From positions 1 to 64,000 of the forward strand of contig CAMEIH010000006.1 in the NCBI GenBank assembly GCA_945917985.1: a stretch of DNA of 64,000 nucleotides. The letters are read 5' to 3'. This document shows positions 37,210 through 47,082 of this stretch, in pieces; positions within the stretch are counted from its first letter, which is position 1; each line of letters begins with the position of its first letter. A program made the translations under genes and the position numbers. The stretch comes from an uncultured Clostridium sp. GTDB lineage: Bacteria; Bacillota; Clostridia; Lachnospirales; Lachnospiraceae. The notes under the pieces are model-generated. The model had not been told where the DNA came from, did not search any database, and saw only the letters and a list, made by a program, of their open reading frames with translations.

Positions 37210-38556
37210 TCAAGTTAATAGGAGCCAGTCAATTCCTATATCGTAGACATATATTTGTTTTTCCTTTACACCTAAGAAAATCAGTTGTTGAATCAATTCT
37301 TCCTTCGCCTTAACACTGGCAATGAGAAATGCACTATCTTCTTTTATTTCAGCCGCTTGATCAACCGAAATAATTTTCAACCCCATCCTCTTCATTCCCC
37401 ATTTTTCTCTATCATTATCACAGATATTAACTATTGTATTTACGTTATTTTTCTTAAGTAATGTATATAAAAAAGGAACCGTTTTACTATCACCTACCAA
37501 TATTATTTTTGAAAAACCTTTTAATCCCTCAAACATATTGTTAACACATTGCTTTTTAGCAATCATTTGTGCCCGATAATATTCCATGTAGGCAGAAATA
37601 TCTTCTATCATCATAAGAAATTCAATTTGAGATTGCATACTCCATAAAGATAAGTTAATTTTCTGATGAATGTATGCCTCTTTCAGCATCCCTTGCAAAC
37701 ATAAAATGTCACTCTTAACATCTCTATAATCTCCCCCACGAAATGCTAACAAGCGAAATCTAGAGCGACACTGAATAAACATTTTTTGATAGAATAATGA
37801 ATCCCATTCTTGATTTATTAATCTGTTTTTCTTCAGTTTCTCCAATATATATGTATATTCCCCAGTCAAATACGAAAATGCCTTGGTGCTATATGTTGAT
37901 GAATTACTATTATTTCTGCGATATTTATAAAAGCAATTATCCAAATAAACTACCCTTTTTGCCAATGTAAATGTCTGATATAAAAAACCGATATCCTGAT
38001 ACGCAGCCCCCATCGATTCATGAAATGCAATTTGATTATTCTTCAGAAAATCTTTTTTATATATTCCCCTCCATAAATAAAAATCTTCTAAATATATATT
38101 TTTATATTTACTTGGATTAATCACTTTCCCAATAATTTTTTTTGAAATAATGTTCTCTGGTATAATCATTTCCTGTTTATCTACTGTAACTGCATAATGA
38201 GCAAAATTACTTTTAACAAAATCTGCATCTTTCTCTGTTGCAACTTCCAGCAAAGTCTTGTACATATCGAGTTCTACTACATCGTCTGATTCTACTATCC
38301 CTATATAATCTCCTCTTGCCGTTGCAATGCCTATATTTAGCTGATATCCATAACTTTTCTTTTCAGAATGTATTATTCTAATTCTGTTATCTTTTTTCTG
38401 ATATGATTCTACTAATTCAAGTGTTCCGTCTGTCGAGCCTGCATCAACAACAATTATCTCCAATGTTCTTAAAGTCTGATTAATCACACTTTCCAAGCAT
38501 TCTTTCATGAACTCAATACTATTTAATGTAGGAATCAATACTGTTACCTTCTCCAC
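37210..38556 (-). CDS. GT2 glycosyltransferase with C-terminal Rossmann module
   Basis: 448 residues from the GTG at 38556 (EKVTVLIPTLNSIEFMKECL), chosen over the track start because AGGGAG lies 6 nt upstream and the GT2 fold begins here; it still overlaps the preceding gene by 38 bp. Motifs: VVDAGSTDGTLELV, GIVESDDVVELDMY. From about residue 355 the module shared along the operon appears (IILVGDSKTVPFLY ... ICDNDREKWGMKRMG). Its base composition is visibly more A/T-rich than the rpo cluster. Confidence 0.85.
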   Translation of the reverse strand: MEKVTVLIPTLNSIEFMKECLESVINQTLRTLEIIVVDAGSTDGTLELVESYQKKDNRIRIIHSEKKSYGYQLNIGIATARGDYIGIVESDDVVELDMYKTLLEVATEKDADFVKSNFAHYAVTVDKQEMIIPENIISKKIIGKVINPSKYKNIYLEDFYLWRGIYKKDFLKNNQIAFHESMGAAYQDIGFLYQTFTLAKRVVYLDNCFYKYRRNNSNSSTYSTKAFSYLTGEYTYILEKLKKNRLINQEWDSLFYQKMFIQCRSRFRLLAFRGGDYRDVKSDILCLQGMLKEAYIHQKINLSLWSMQSQIEFLMMIEDISAYMEYYRAQMIAKKQCVNNMFEGLKGFSKIILVGDSKTVPFLYTLLKKNNVNTIVNICDNDREKWGMKRMGLKIISVDQAAEIKEDSAFLIASVKAKEELIQQLIFLGVKEKQIYVYDIGIDWLLLT

Positions 38557-40156
38557 AGTCGCTCTCCCTCTCTTTTTTCTCAATAAGTCCAATAATAAAC
38601 TTAGCTGCACGCTCGCTGGCATGTCCATCTTCATGAATATCAAATTGATTCATAAATTTTTCTAAATTTTCCACATATTTCTCTTGGACAAAATTAATTA
38701 CATTTTTTTGTAAATCTTCATTAGTTTCTGCAATAGGAAATGGAAGTTCATCATACTTTATCAGCAAATCCCTTTCCTTATCCACATACTGCTTCCTATC
38801 CGGTGCAAATAAAAAAACTGGTTTGTTAATAAAAGCATGTTCAAACATAATACTAGAATAATCAGAAATTGTGATATCCGATGCTGCCACCAATTCCTGG
38901 CAATCGTCATACTCACTAACATCTACCACAAAGGTATCTTTATCCATTTTGGGGCTTTCCTGCCTTATAGAAGGATGCATCCGAAGAAGAATTATCCATT
39001 CTCCACCAAATCTTTTTTCCAATACTTTTTTTAGACCTTCAAAATCCAATTCTGTATTAAAGAATTTTCTTTTCTCTGTCTTAATAAAGCGAAAGGTCGG
39101 CGCATATAATACGCAACGAATATTTCCCGGCAAATTATATTTTTCATATACTTTTTTTCTATTATCCTGTCTGAATAATGCGTCAGTTCTTGCAGATCCA
39201 ATTCGAACAAATTCACCTTGAAAAGCAAAACCACTCCTACATGTTTCCTCATCAAATTTACTACCAGTAAAAATGAAATCCATTATTTTCCCATTATATC
39301 TTATTGTTTCTATTTCGTCTTTTGTATCAGTAGTCGACATATCATCCAGGAAAAATTTCTTCAAAGTAATACTTGACCAGTGCTTTGTCTGAATATAAAT
39401 CTGTCCTAAGCGTTTTCTTATATACATCGGTAATGCGATGTCATAAATCCATATTTGAGCAGTTTCCATCTCATATATGTATTTCTTCCAATTTTTTTCA
39501 TATATAAGACGAACTCCTTTAGGATGACGTAAAGAAAGATCTTTGACTATCCATATAATATCCAAATTCATATCACGTTTCAATAATTGCTCCGTAATAT
39601 ATTTCCCATGGCCTCCATAGTAGCCAATAGAAACAACTATCTTTTTTCTTTCAATTCTCTGTTTACAACACTCTTCTAAATAAGCTTTTTTCATTGCTTC
39701 TTTATCTTGCATACATACTTCTTCTGATTCTTTTCTCTTATTTGCCTCCATCATCAATAACAAATAGTAATTTGTGATCCCCATTTGCTCTAATTGTTCT
39801 ATAATCGGTGAATAATATCTTGTACTTGTAATTAATATAACTACATCCTCCGTACCATAATCATTCAATACGGAAATATCTGAAACAATCAAGTTATCGT
39901 AGTGTGTATCTATGACTTCTGCCATAAATTCTCCTACGCAAAATCCCTGTTTGCTTTTGTCATTATCAACTATTCCATCTAATTGTATATCCTTATGATA
40001 ATTCAATACGAAATAACTTGCTGCTTCACCGATCCCAAACATAAAAATTTTTTTTCCACGACAAGCTATTTGAAATTGCTCCCATGTTTGTTGATTAAGT
40101 TCATCTCTATCGGATATTTGATATTTCTTTTCTATTGCACGCTGTATTACATCCAT
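38519..40156 (-). CDS. Rossmann module fused to CDP-glycerol glycerophosphotransferase (TagF/TagB-like)
   Basis: 545 residues from the ATG at 40156 (GGGGA 6 nt upstream). Residues 30-130 are the Rossmann module at the N-terminus (KKIFMFGIGEAASYFV, GIVDNDKSKQGFCVG). Residues 175-545 are a Glyphos_transf domain: VLYAPTFRFIKTEKRK, WIILLRMHPSIRQ and SDITISDYSSIMFEHAFINKPVFLF, the H-P and S/D-Y-S-S motifs of teichoic-acid polymerases and primases. It should transfer glycerol phosphate or a related alditol phosphate from a CDP donor to a glycan. It lies in the middle of the operon. Confidence 0.88.
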   Translation of the reverse strand: MDVIQRAIEKKYQISDRDELNQQTWEQFQIACRGKKIFMFGIGEAASYFVLNYHKDIQLDGIVDNDKSKQGFCVGEFMAEVIDTHYDNLIVSDISVLNDYGTEDVVILITSTRYYSPIIEQLEQMGITNYYLLLMMEANKRKESEEVCMQDKEAMKKAYLEECCKQRIERKKIVVSIGYYGGHGKYITEQLLKRDMNLDIIWIVKDLSLRHPKGVRLIYEKNWKKYIYEMETAQIWIYDIALPMYIRKRLGQIYIQTKHWSSITLKKFFLDDMSTTDTKDEIETIRYNGKIMDFIFTGSKFDEETCRSGFAFQGEFVRIGSARTDALFRQDNRKKVYEKYNLPGNIRCVLYAPTFRFIKTEKRKFFNTELDFEGLKKVLEKRFGGEWIILLRMHPSIRQESPKMDKDTFVVDVSEYDDCQELVAASDITISDYSSIMFEHAFINKPVFLFAPDRKQYVDKERDLLIKYDELPFPIAETNEDLQKNVINFVQEKYVENLEKFMNQFDIHEDGHASERAAKFIIGLIEKKERESDCGEGNSIDSYIK

Positions 40157-40173
40157 TGCCATTCCCCATTAAT

Positions 40174-41331
40174 TCAAACAGTATAGTAATGCAAAATCTC
40201 TTTGAAGTTAACATCCATATATCTGAAATTATACTGCTTCAGTAATTCAAACATTTCGTCTTTATAGGTCTCGGACACTCCACAAACAACACCAAATTCT
40301 TTAAACTGATCTATCTCATCAATTTGCTTTACTTCTATCCCATTAAAAACTGTCGGATTATTTTGTTTATCAGAAACAATGATTCCTTTTATCCTTTTCT
40401 TTATATCTGCATCCTTCAATATCTCAAGAACAGTCTTTGCTCGTTTTCCTGCTCCGAATAAATAGAAATCGATCTCTGAATATTCTTCAAAAAAATGCCT
40501 TATTTTTTCTGTAAAGTACTTTTTTTTCTGAAAAATATATTCTTCCTGCTGCATTAATTTTTCAAACCACTTCTTATATACTTCCAAATTACAGTTTACT
40601 GCATACTCTCTTAGCTTCTGCACGCAAATATCATTATCTCCTCCATACATATTTTGAGTAGATAAACTACTTACTTGCTCATTTTCAATAGGAATATCTT
40701 TTTGAGAATAACTTACGAATACAACCGGAATTTTTTCCCTTATTTCATTATATTTTAGCCATAAATCATCTTGATTTTCTGCTAATTTTACTATATTTTC
40801 TTTATTAAACCATTCTCTTGAAGCACAGCATGGAGGATACAAAACTCCACCGACACCAATAGCGCATAAATCCATTCGGGGAACATTTACATATTCTTCT
40901 AGATAACCATCCCAATCTCTATACTTTACAAATTGCTCATCACATTTTAGAATAATACGTGCTCTTCTAGCAGATACAGCAAAAGGAAATTTCTCATAGC
41001 TACCAAGCAAATCACTAATCAGCGTTTTAGCATAAATCATATCATCATCCACCGTAATTACAATCGAGTCACTTCTATTTTGTAGTGCATAATAATATTT
41101 TTTATGTGATTTTAAGTTATCTTCCACCCATTCAATTTTAAAACCTTTTTTGCCTATCAAATTCAACAGTTCTATTGACAAATCTTCTTCTTTATGAGGA
41201 AAATCAATTATGCTCAAAAATAATATAATCTCATCAGCACATATCGTTTGATTTATTAGACTTTCTACTACTTTATGCAGCGTCTTAATCCTTTTCGGAT
41301 ACGAAGTGAATGAAACTATTATTTTAGGCAT
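40174..41331 (-). CDS. GT-A-type glycosyltransferase with C-terminal Rossmann module
   Basis: 385 residues, GGAGAG before the ATG. The N-terminal part begins PKIIVSFTSYPKRIKTLHKV, continues LINQTICADEIILFLS, and has SIVITVDDDMIYAKTLI, where the D-D-D is the likely metal/nucleotide motif. This is a GT2-related group often found in Lachnospiraceae polysaccharide clusters. From about residue 285 the module (DFYLFGAGKRAKTVLEIL, IIVSDKQNNPTVFNG) follows. Donor and acceptor are unknown. Confidence 0.75.
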   Translation of the reverse strand: MPKIIVSFTSYPKRIKTLHKVVESLINQTICADEIILFLSIIDFPHKEEDLSIELLNLIGKKGFKIEWVEDNLKSHKKYYYALQNRSDSIVITVDDDMIYAKTLISDLLGSYEKFPFAVSARRARIILKCDEQFVKYRDWDGYLEEYVNVPRMDLCAIGVGGVLYPPCCASREWFNKENIVKLAENQDDLWLKYNEIREKIPVVFVSYSQKDIPIENEQVSSLSTQNMYGGDNDICVQKLREYAVNCNLEVYKKWFEKLMQQEEYIFQKKKYFTEKIRHFFEEYSEIDFYLFGAGKRAKTVLEILKDADIKKRIKGIIVSDKQNNPTVFNGIEVKQIDEIDQFKEFGVVCGVSETYKDEMFELLKQYNFRYMDVNFKEILHYYTV

Positions 41332-41343
41332 TTTCTCTCCTCT

Positions 41344-42681
41344 TTAATCCTTACCAACAATTTCACCAATCTCTATAGCTTTAATATTATAAGTCTCTAA
41401 TCTAGGTGCAACTTCAGAATAAACTGAATAAGTGGAAAATAGTACAACTTGGACATTCTCCAACGCTTCCTCTGGATTTTGCACCACATAACCCTCTATC
41501 TCTTTACCCCATTTTTTCTGATCTTTATCAACAATAGTATCTATCTCTAGATGGTTTTCCTTTAGAAAACCTATAAAAGCACTTCCATTCTCACCAGCTC
41601 CCCACAAAGCAATTTGCATCTCTTTGTTATGATAAAATTGAATTAATGATATAACTTTATCTACATGATTATCCAAATAGTAGGATAAAGTATTCTCATA
41701 TCTATACCACATAGAATGAAAATCTGAATTCTGAAATTTCTCAATTAAGCTTTGCATATATCTATCTACTTTATGATAGCAATTACTATCCAAATTTATT
41801 AATGTAGAAATCCCCTCTTGCTGTAAAAAATCATAAAAAATTCTTTTATTTTCTTCCTTCTTTGTTTTTAGAATAGCCATCCGCAGATAATAGTAAAGGA
41901 AACAATAATAATGTTGAAAAAACGTAGCAAACAATCCTCTTTTTTTTAACTCCTCTCCAATTCTTTTAAGCGCTTGATATACACACATAGGATCACGGTC
42001 AAAAGAAATTCTTGTTGGCTCAAAGTGATCTCTTGCGTACACCATGACGCGCCTATCCTCCAACATAATAATCTTTGAGGCTAACAATAATGCCATAACC
42101 ACAAAGTATACATCATTTGCAGAAGAAAGAGTTTGGAATTCTATTTTATTCATTTCTATAAAACTTTTTCTATATAGTTTATTACATGGTGAAGATGACC
42201 AATTCATAAACTCTATTGGCAACCGTTCTGTAACCTTGAAAGGCTGTCTGCAAAAATTTTCAACAAACTGGTTTCCACGCTGAATTATTCTTTTCTCATA
42301 GATTCTTTCACTTGTAGTATGCATATACTCATACATGACAATATCTACAGCATTCTTCTCCATTGTTCCACACGCAAATTCTAACAATTCTTCCTCGAAA
42401 ATATCGTCTCCATCTAAAAATGTGATATATTTTCCGTTTGCTGCTTCTATACCTTTGTTTCTGGATAATGCTGCCCCTAATCGCTTGTGATTCTCAAGAA
42501 TTCTTATACGAGTATCCACCTGCTGAAATTGATTCAATATCTCTCTAGTAGCATCTGTAGAACCATCATCAATACAAATCAGTTCATAATTTGTATATGT
42601 CTGTTTCGAAATACTCAACAAAGCTTCTTTCAAATATTTTTCAGCATTAAATAAAGGCATAATTATAGATACTGTAATCAT
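41344..42681 (-). CDS. GT2 glycosyltransferase with C-terminal Rossmann module
   Basis: 445 residues. GT2 domain: TVSIIMPLFNAEKYLKEALL, CIDDGSTDATREILNQF, ITFLDGDDIFEEELLEF (D-x-D). A helical middle region follows, and the last 100 residues carry the module (QIALWGAGENGSAFIGFL, TIVDKDQKKWGKEIEG). GGAGGAA precedes the ATG. It belongs to the same A/T-rich operon. Confidence 0.88.
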   Translation of the reverse strand: MITVSIIMPLFNAEKYLKEALLSISKQTYTNYELICIDDGSTDATREILNQFQQVDTRIRILENHKRLGAALSRNKGIEAANGKYITFLDGDDIFEEELLEFACGTMEKNAVDIVMYEYMHTTSERIYEKRIIQRGNQFVENFCRQPFKVTERLPIEFMNWSSSPCNKLYRKSFIEMNKIEFQTLSSANDVYFVVMALLLASKIIMLEDRRVMVYARDHFEPTRISFDRDPMCVYQALKRIGEELKKRGLFATFFQHYYCFLYYYLRMAILKTKKEENKRIFYDFLQQEGISTLINLDSNCYHKVDRYMQSLIEKFQNSDFHSMWYRYENTLSYYLDNHVDKVISLIQFYHNKEMQIALWGAGENGSAFIGFLKENHLEIDTIVDKDQKKWGKEIEGYVVQNPEEALENVQVVLFSTYSVYSEVAPRLETYNIKAIEIGEIVGKD

Positions 42682-42725
42682 AATTCATGTTCCTCCACAT
42701 ATCCCATATATTTTTCTATTTATAA

Positions 42726-44003
42726 CTAATGTCCTATCTTATCCTGCCACAAATAGAAACGTCGCAAATCAATTGGATATATATTTTTATAGCCTTTCGT
42801 TTTTAGCGTTGAAATAATTTCTTCTTGTGAATACCAAAACGTTGCAATAATTATGATGTAATTATTTCCCTCTTTATCAACTGTTGAGATTCCCTTAACA
42901 GTAATTTTTTCTACTTCTAAAGGGTTCTGCTTTGTATTTGTTACGATAAATGACCGAACATTTACTTGATTTCTTCTTAAAAAGACTGCAACTTTCTTTC
43001 CAATCGTTCCTGCACCAAAAATATATACATTTTTAGTATTCTGCAACTGATTAATAAATTCTTTTTTCTTTTCCGTATTCTCTTGCACATATGTAATAAT
43101 TTCATTTCCTTCTAGCAGAAGATTTTTATTACTCACAAGATCATTACACAACATCCCCTCCTTAGCAATAGCATTAAACTCACTAGCCATTTTAGTCATT
43201 TCTATACATCCTTCATAAGAAAACCGATAAAGGAGTGCTCCAATTTCCCCCTTGAGTTCTTCTCTCACAACATGCTGCACATTCATCATTTCATATTGAA
43301 CAGATAGTTTAAAAACATCTCTAAGGCTTTTTACTATTCCTAATGCTTTCTCCTCACTGTATTTTACTGTTTTATAATCTTTTCGATATGCCAAAACTAG
43401 CTTTCTGCAGCAATAGGCACCTCCTGCACAGGCAATTGCCTTTACAAAAAAAGGGGCATCCTGTCCTCGCAAATAACTTGGAAAAAAAATACTATTTTCA
43501 ATCAAAAAATTCTTTTCAAACAAAAACGCACAATATCCTGTCATTCCCGGATATTCTTCCCTTTTCACATATTTATCTTCAATAAATTTGCGTTCCTTTC
43601 GAATCCCTGCCGTACTCATTTTCCCATCCCTATAATCGCAAGATGACCCTCCACAGACAACTACATTTTTCTGTTTTGCCAAATGATACAAATGTTCTAA
43701 TGCATCGTCAGCAACATAAAAATCATCCGCATCTATAAAACAGACAAACTCACCTTTTGCATTATGAATCCCTAAGTTTCTAGCAACTCCTGAACCCATA
43801 TTATCCTGCTTCAATACCGTTACATTAGATTCCTTTTCTGCAAATCTTACCGCAATATCATACGAAGAATCAGTAGATCCATCATCCACACAAATGATTT
43901 CCTTTTCCTCCAAAGATTGGTCTTCAATACTTTTTAATGTACTTTCAATATACTTTTCCATATTATAGACAGGTACAATAATACTCACTTTTATGGATTC
44001 CAT
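42726..44003 (-). CDS. GT2 glycosyltransferase with C-terminal Rossmann module
   Basis: 425 residues. GT2 domain: IKVSIIVPVYNMEKYIESTL, CVDDGSTDSSYDIAVRF, FVCFIDADDFYVADDALEHL. After a helical region the module is seen from about residue 320 (NVYIFGAGTIGKKVAVFL, SFIVTNTKQNPLEVE). In this copy the D-N-N-x-x-K-W-G element is replaced by TNTKQNP, as also partly in the 40174 gene, so two sub-types of the module exist. A 44-bp gap separates it from the next gene. Confidence 0.85.
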   Translation of the reverse strand: MESIKVSIIVPVYNMEKYIESTLKSIEDQSLEEKEIICVDDGSTDSSYDIAVRFAEKESNVTVLKQDNMGSGVARNLGIHNAKGEFVCFIDADDFYVADDALEHLYHLAKQKNVVVCGGSSCDYRDGKMSTAGIRKERKFIEDKYVKREEYPGMTGYCAFLFEKNFLIENSIFFPSYLRGQDAPFFVKAIACAGGAYCCRKLVLAYRKDYKTVKYSEEKALGIVKSLRDVFKLSVQYEMMNVQHVVREELKGEIGALLYRFSYEGCIEMTKMASEFNAIAKEGMLCNDLVSNKNLLLEGNEIITYVQENTEKKKEFINQLQNTKNVYIFGAGTIGKKVAVFLRRNQVNVRSFIVTNTKQNPLEVEKITVKGISTVDKEGNNYIIIIATFWYSQEEIISTLKTKGYKNIYPIDLRRFYLWQDKIGH

Positions 44004-44025
44004 TTTTCACATATTCCTTTTTACT

Positions 44026-44943
44026 TTATTTTTCTAATAATGTAATACAATCAAGATTTTTTACACCATTCCAGTCAATCACCTTTTGTTCCACAACAGT
44101 AAATCCAACTCTATATGCTAAATAAGCAAAACATTCCTTGCTCATAAAATTTCTACTTCCTGGTGCATTACTAAAATCTGCTTTATAATTTTCGTAATAA
44201 TTTGAATGATGTAATAATGCTCGTCCACCTTGCTGTAAAACCCTATAAATATCTCTTAAATATGAATATATATCCATTAACTCAAAATGTACCATTGCAT
44301 CAAATGAATATACAGTTGTATATTCATTTGATTTCAACTCATTTAAATCATATCCAGTATTCCTATAGTATCTTATTTTTGTTTCGTCGGAAAATCGCTT
44401 TTTACAAAAATCAATATTTTCTTGTAAAATATCAACTAAAGTGATTTCTCCTGCTTCATTAATATATTTTGGAATATGTCGTCCACGCCCACATCCCAAT
44501 TCAATAACTTTCTCCAGATTTAGTCGTTTAAACATTTGAAAAAAAACACTATTAGCATCCCAAAATATCTCAAGCAAACTTTCTGCTTCATTGAAATAGG
44601 TATTCATTCCTCTAATATGATAAAATGCACAAAATGCTCTATTGAATTCAATTCTGTCCATTCCAATTATCTCTGCCAATTCACTGAAATCTATGCATTT
44701 ATCTGCTCCAAGTTCACTCTCAACTCGTAATCTCTCCGATTCATCTAATAAAGTTATACAATATGTTACCTCCTCATTTGCAAGTTCCTCTGGTGTCCAT
44801 ACTTTCTTATCGCCAATGCTAATTATTTCTTTTGCCTTTTTGTCACAAAATCCATAGATCAAATCACTGTAATGAATACTATTTAAAAATTCATACATTC
44901 CATGGCCTCTTTTACCGGCACCATATAATACAATCTTATTCAT
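44026..44943 (-). CDS. Rossmann module fused to SAM-dependent methyltransferase
   Basis: 305 residues. The module is N-terminal here (NKIVLYGAGKRGHGMYEFL, GFCDKKAKEIISIGD, residues 1-90). Residues 120-305 are a class I methyltransferase: KVIELGCGRGRHIPKYI (SAM-binding motif I), ITLVDILQENIDFCK (motif II acidic), VYSFDAMVHFEL and VLQQGGRALLHHS. It could O-, N- or C-methylate a sugar of the flagellar or surface glycan. The substrate is unknown. Confidence 0.85.
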   Translation of the reverse strand: MNKIVLYGAGKRGHGMYEFLNSIHYSDLIYGFCDKKAKEIISIGDKKVWTPEELANEEVTYCITLLDESERLRVESELGADKCIDFSELAEIIGMDRIEFNRAFCAFYHIRGMNTYFNEAESLLEIFWDANSVFFQMFKRLNLEKVIELGCGRGRHIPKYINEAGEITLVDILQENIDFCKKRFSDETKIRYYRNTGYDLNELKSNEYTTVYSFDAMVHFELMDIYSYLRDIYRVLQQGGRALLHHSNYYENYKADFSNAPGSRNFMSKECFAYLAYRVGFTVVEQKVIDWNGVKNLDCITLLEK

Positions 44944-44963
44944 TTCTTCTCTCCTATCGATTT

Positions 44964-46103
44964 TTATGTGTTATTATTTGCACAGTATTCTTCTTCAATC
45001 TTTTTTATCTGTAAACAGATATCATAACCTGCTAATTTCATACGATCGGATTCATCTTTTCTTCTATATCCTTCTTTTAATTTTAATATCTCATCCTTCC
45101 ACAATTCCATTTCAAGGGGGATCATTTCAATATTATCAGTAATCGCAACTTCAGTTGTTATAGTATCACTACATATACATTTCAATCCTGACATTTGAGC
45201 TTCTACTGCCACGATAGGCATCCCCTCAAATTCAGAAGGCAATACAAAGATATCCATAGCTTGTAATAAACAATTAACATCATCTCTATGCCCTAAGAAG
45301 ATAACATTGTTCTCTAGTCCATTTTCTTTTACTAACTGCCTATAATAATTTTCTTTTTCTCCTGTTCCTACAAGCAAAAGTAAACAGTCCCTTTCTATTC
45401 TACATATTTTCTTAAGTACCTGTAGCAAGAACTCTTGATTCTTGGGATACGCCAATCGTCCAACATTACCAATCACAAATTTCTCTCTCACTCCCAATTT
45501 CTTGCGATATGCTTCACGAACTTGATTATTAAATTTGAACCTAGACAATTCAATTGCATTATTCATAATCTTTATTTGACTTTTGGGAATTCTATTGCCA
45601 AACAAAAAAGAAGCAGCTAGTTTGGAACATGCCCAGTAATCTGTTGCAATATCATCTGTCAAACTCCCTAATATTCGATTATGTAAATCGATATCTTTTT
45701 CTCTTTTACTAGCATCCAACGTATCAATGCCCGTACTATGCGCATGAACTATAATTTTTTTTACACCGACTTCTTTTGCGATCTTTTCTACATTAAAACT
45801 TTTCCATTGTTTTGTATGTACATGAACAATATCATACTTTCCCTCTACCAAAATTTTTCTAAACTCTTCAATAAACTTATTCTCATCATCTTCTGCATAA
45901 CATGATATATAAAAAATTTTGCTTCCAGTACTCAATAGTTCATCCGCAAAATCTAGCGACTTACTCATGGTTGCAAAATCAAATTGAAATCTTGACTTAT
46001 CAATATATTTCCAGTTTTGCAGAACATATTGGGTAATTCCACCTTTACTATTCGCTATTGGGAACTGTAGAATTTTAATCTTTTTATTATTTGTTTTTAT
46101 CAT
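44964..46103 (-). CDS. GT4-family (GT-B) glycosyltransferase
   Basis: 379 residues from the ATG at 46103, with AAGGATGG upstream; the GTG at 46124 is an alternative. Motifs of GT4: KGGITQYVLQNWKYI near the N-terminus, IVHVHTKQWKS, KKIIVHAHSTGID, FVIGNVGRLAYPKNQEFLLQ, LLLVGTGEKENYYRQLV, NNVIFLGHRDDVNCLLQAMDIFVLPSEFEGMPIVAVEAQ (the E-x7-E signature region). It is a retaining transferase acting at the membrane inner face. It lacks the Rossmann module of its downstream neighbours. Confidence 0.92.
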   Translation of the reverse strand: MIKTNNKKIKILQFPIANSKGGITQYVLQNWKYIDKSRFQFDFATMSKSLDFADELLSTGSKIFYISCYAEDDENKFIEEFRKILVEGKYDIVHVHTKQWKSFNVEKIAKEVGVKKIIVHAHSTGIDTLDASKREKDIDLHNRILGSLTDDIATDYWACSKLAASFLFGNRIPKSQIKIMNNAIELSRFKFNNQVREAYRKKLGVREKFVIGNVGRLAYPKNQEFLLQVLKKICRIERDCLLLLVGTGEKENYYRQLVKENGLENNVIFLGHRDDVNCLLQAMDIFVLPSEFEGMPIVAVEAQMSGLKCICSDTITTEVAITDNIEMIPLEMELWKDEILKLKEGYRRKDESDRMKLAGYDICLQIKKIEEEYCANNNT

Positions 46104-46127
46104 CATGCCATCCTTATTTTTCACTCT

Positions 46128-46934
46128 CTATAATTCTATTTTGCTCACCGGATGTATCTTTCTTTCTTCCTCCGGTGGCATCTCCATATAGTTCCCGAAC
46201 TTAAAGCTTAAATAACTGTCATAATCCTTAATTCCTTGAAACACTTTACCTTCAAAAATAGTATCCGCACTGTGTTCATACCAGTTTCTGTAATATCCCC
46301 ATTCTCCATTCGGCGTAGGAAACATTAGAATCCGAACCATTTTTGTCTTCTTCCGGTTTGCATTGTGAATCATAATATGATAATATCGAAATATTATTTT
46401 CTCAGGAATCTTGTCCAGCAATCTGTATATCTGTCGTTTCCAAAAATTCTTTTCTGCAAGCTTTCCCACTTTGGACCAAAGAATTTTTCTCACACAAAAG
46501 CATTCAAAATTTTTTAAACTCCGTAAGAGATATTGGTCTGGTACACCATCCAGCGGAAAGATATCGATAAATACCCCCTGCATATATGGCATATGCTCCT
46601 GATGTTCCCGTAGAAAAAGTGTATTCTTTCTGCGCAGCTTTCCATATCCCCAACGATACCCTTTTGTATTTCTGTGATCCTGGAAGATAAATCTGGAAGT
46701 ATCCAGTTCCTGCTTACATGCTTGACGAAATTTTTCATATTCTGATCGTAGCATTGCAACATCCGCATCATCATCCCACGGAATATATCCTCCATGGCGA
46801 ACAGCGCCAAGCAAGGTTCCTGCTATAATATTGTACTTAATTCCGCACTTCTTACAAATTCTGTCAACCTCTACCAGCATTTCCAGTTGAATCATTTGGA
46901 GCTGACGAAGCATTGTGGCATCAAGCTGTATCAT
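46128..46934 (-). CDS. licD: LicD-family phosphotransferase
   Basis: 268 residues from the ATG at 46934 (AAAAGG 8 nt upstream); the TTG at 46955 is an alternative. Motifs: GIKYNIIAGTLLGAVRHGGYIPWDDDADVAMLR, the LicD nucleotidyltransferase-fold signature with the D-D-D-x-D catalytic cluster, then FIDIFPLDGVPD. LicD enzymes transfer phosphocholine or other phospho-groups from CDP donors to teichoic acid or glycan. It is the first gene of the long operon that runs to 31578, behind a sigma-28-type promoter at 47049-47076. Confidence 0.92.
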   Translation of the reverse strand: MIQLDATMLRQLQMIQLEMLVEVDRICKKCGIKYNIIAGTLLGAVRHGGYIPWDDDADVAMLRSEYEKFRQACKQELDTSRFIFQDHRNTKGYRWGYGKLRRKNTLFLREHQEHMPYMQGVFIDIFPLDGVPDQYLLRSLKNFECFCVRKILWSKVGKLAEKNFWKRQIYRLLDKIPEKIIFRYYHIMIHNANRKKTKMVRILMFPTPNGEWGYYRNWYEHSADTIFEGKVFQGIKDYDSYLSFKFGNYMEMPPEEERKIHPVSKIEL

Positions 46935-46960
46935 TTCTTTGACCTTTTCTTTCAAATATA

Positions 46961-46988
46961 AAAGACCATTGCACAGGCAACAGTCTTT
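46961..46988 (-). terminator. Leader terminator-like hairpin before licD
   Basis: On the minus strand AAAGACTGTTGC-CTGT-GCAATGGTCTTT, a 12-bp stem with two G-U pairs followed by TTATATTT. It lies between the sigma-28-type promoter and licD, so it could end the upstream operon, attenuate licD, or both. Confidence 0.6.
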
Positions 46989-47048
46989 TCTATCTCTTTA
47001 TCGTCTGCCTCCATGCAATCTTTTCATTCTTCCTGAACTCTAATATAT

Positions 47049-47076
47049 ATATCGGAGGAAAACTATTTTTCTTTAA
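47049..47076 (-). promoter_or_regulatory. Sigma-28 (SigD)-type promoter of the licD operon
   Basis: The minus strand reads TTAAAG (47071-47076), 15 bp, CCGATAT followed by A (47049-47055). Spacing and -10 are identical to the flagellin and flaG promoters in this window. Confidence 0.7.
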
Positions 47077-47082
47077 CCTATT

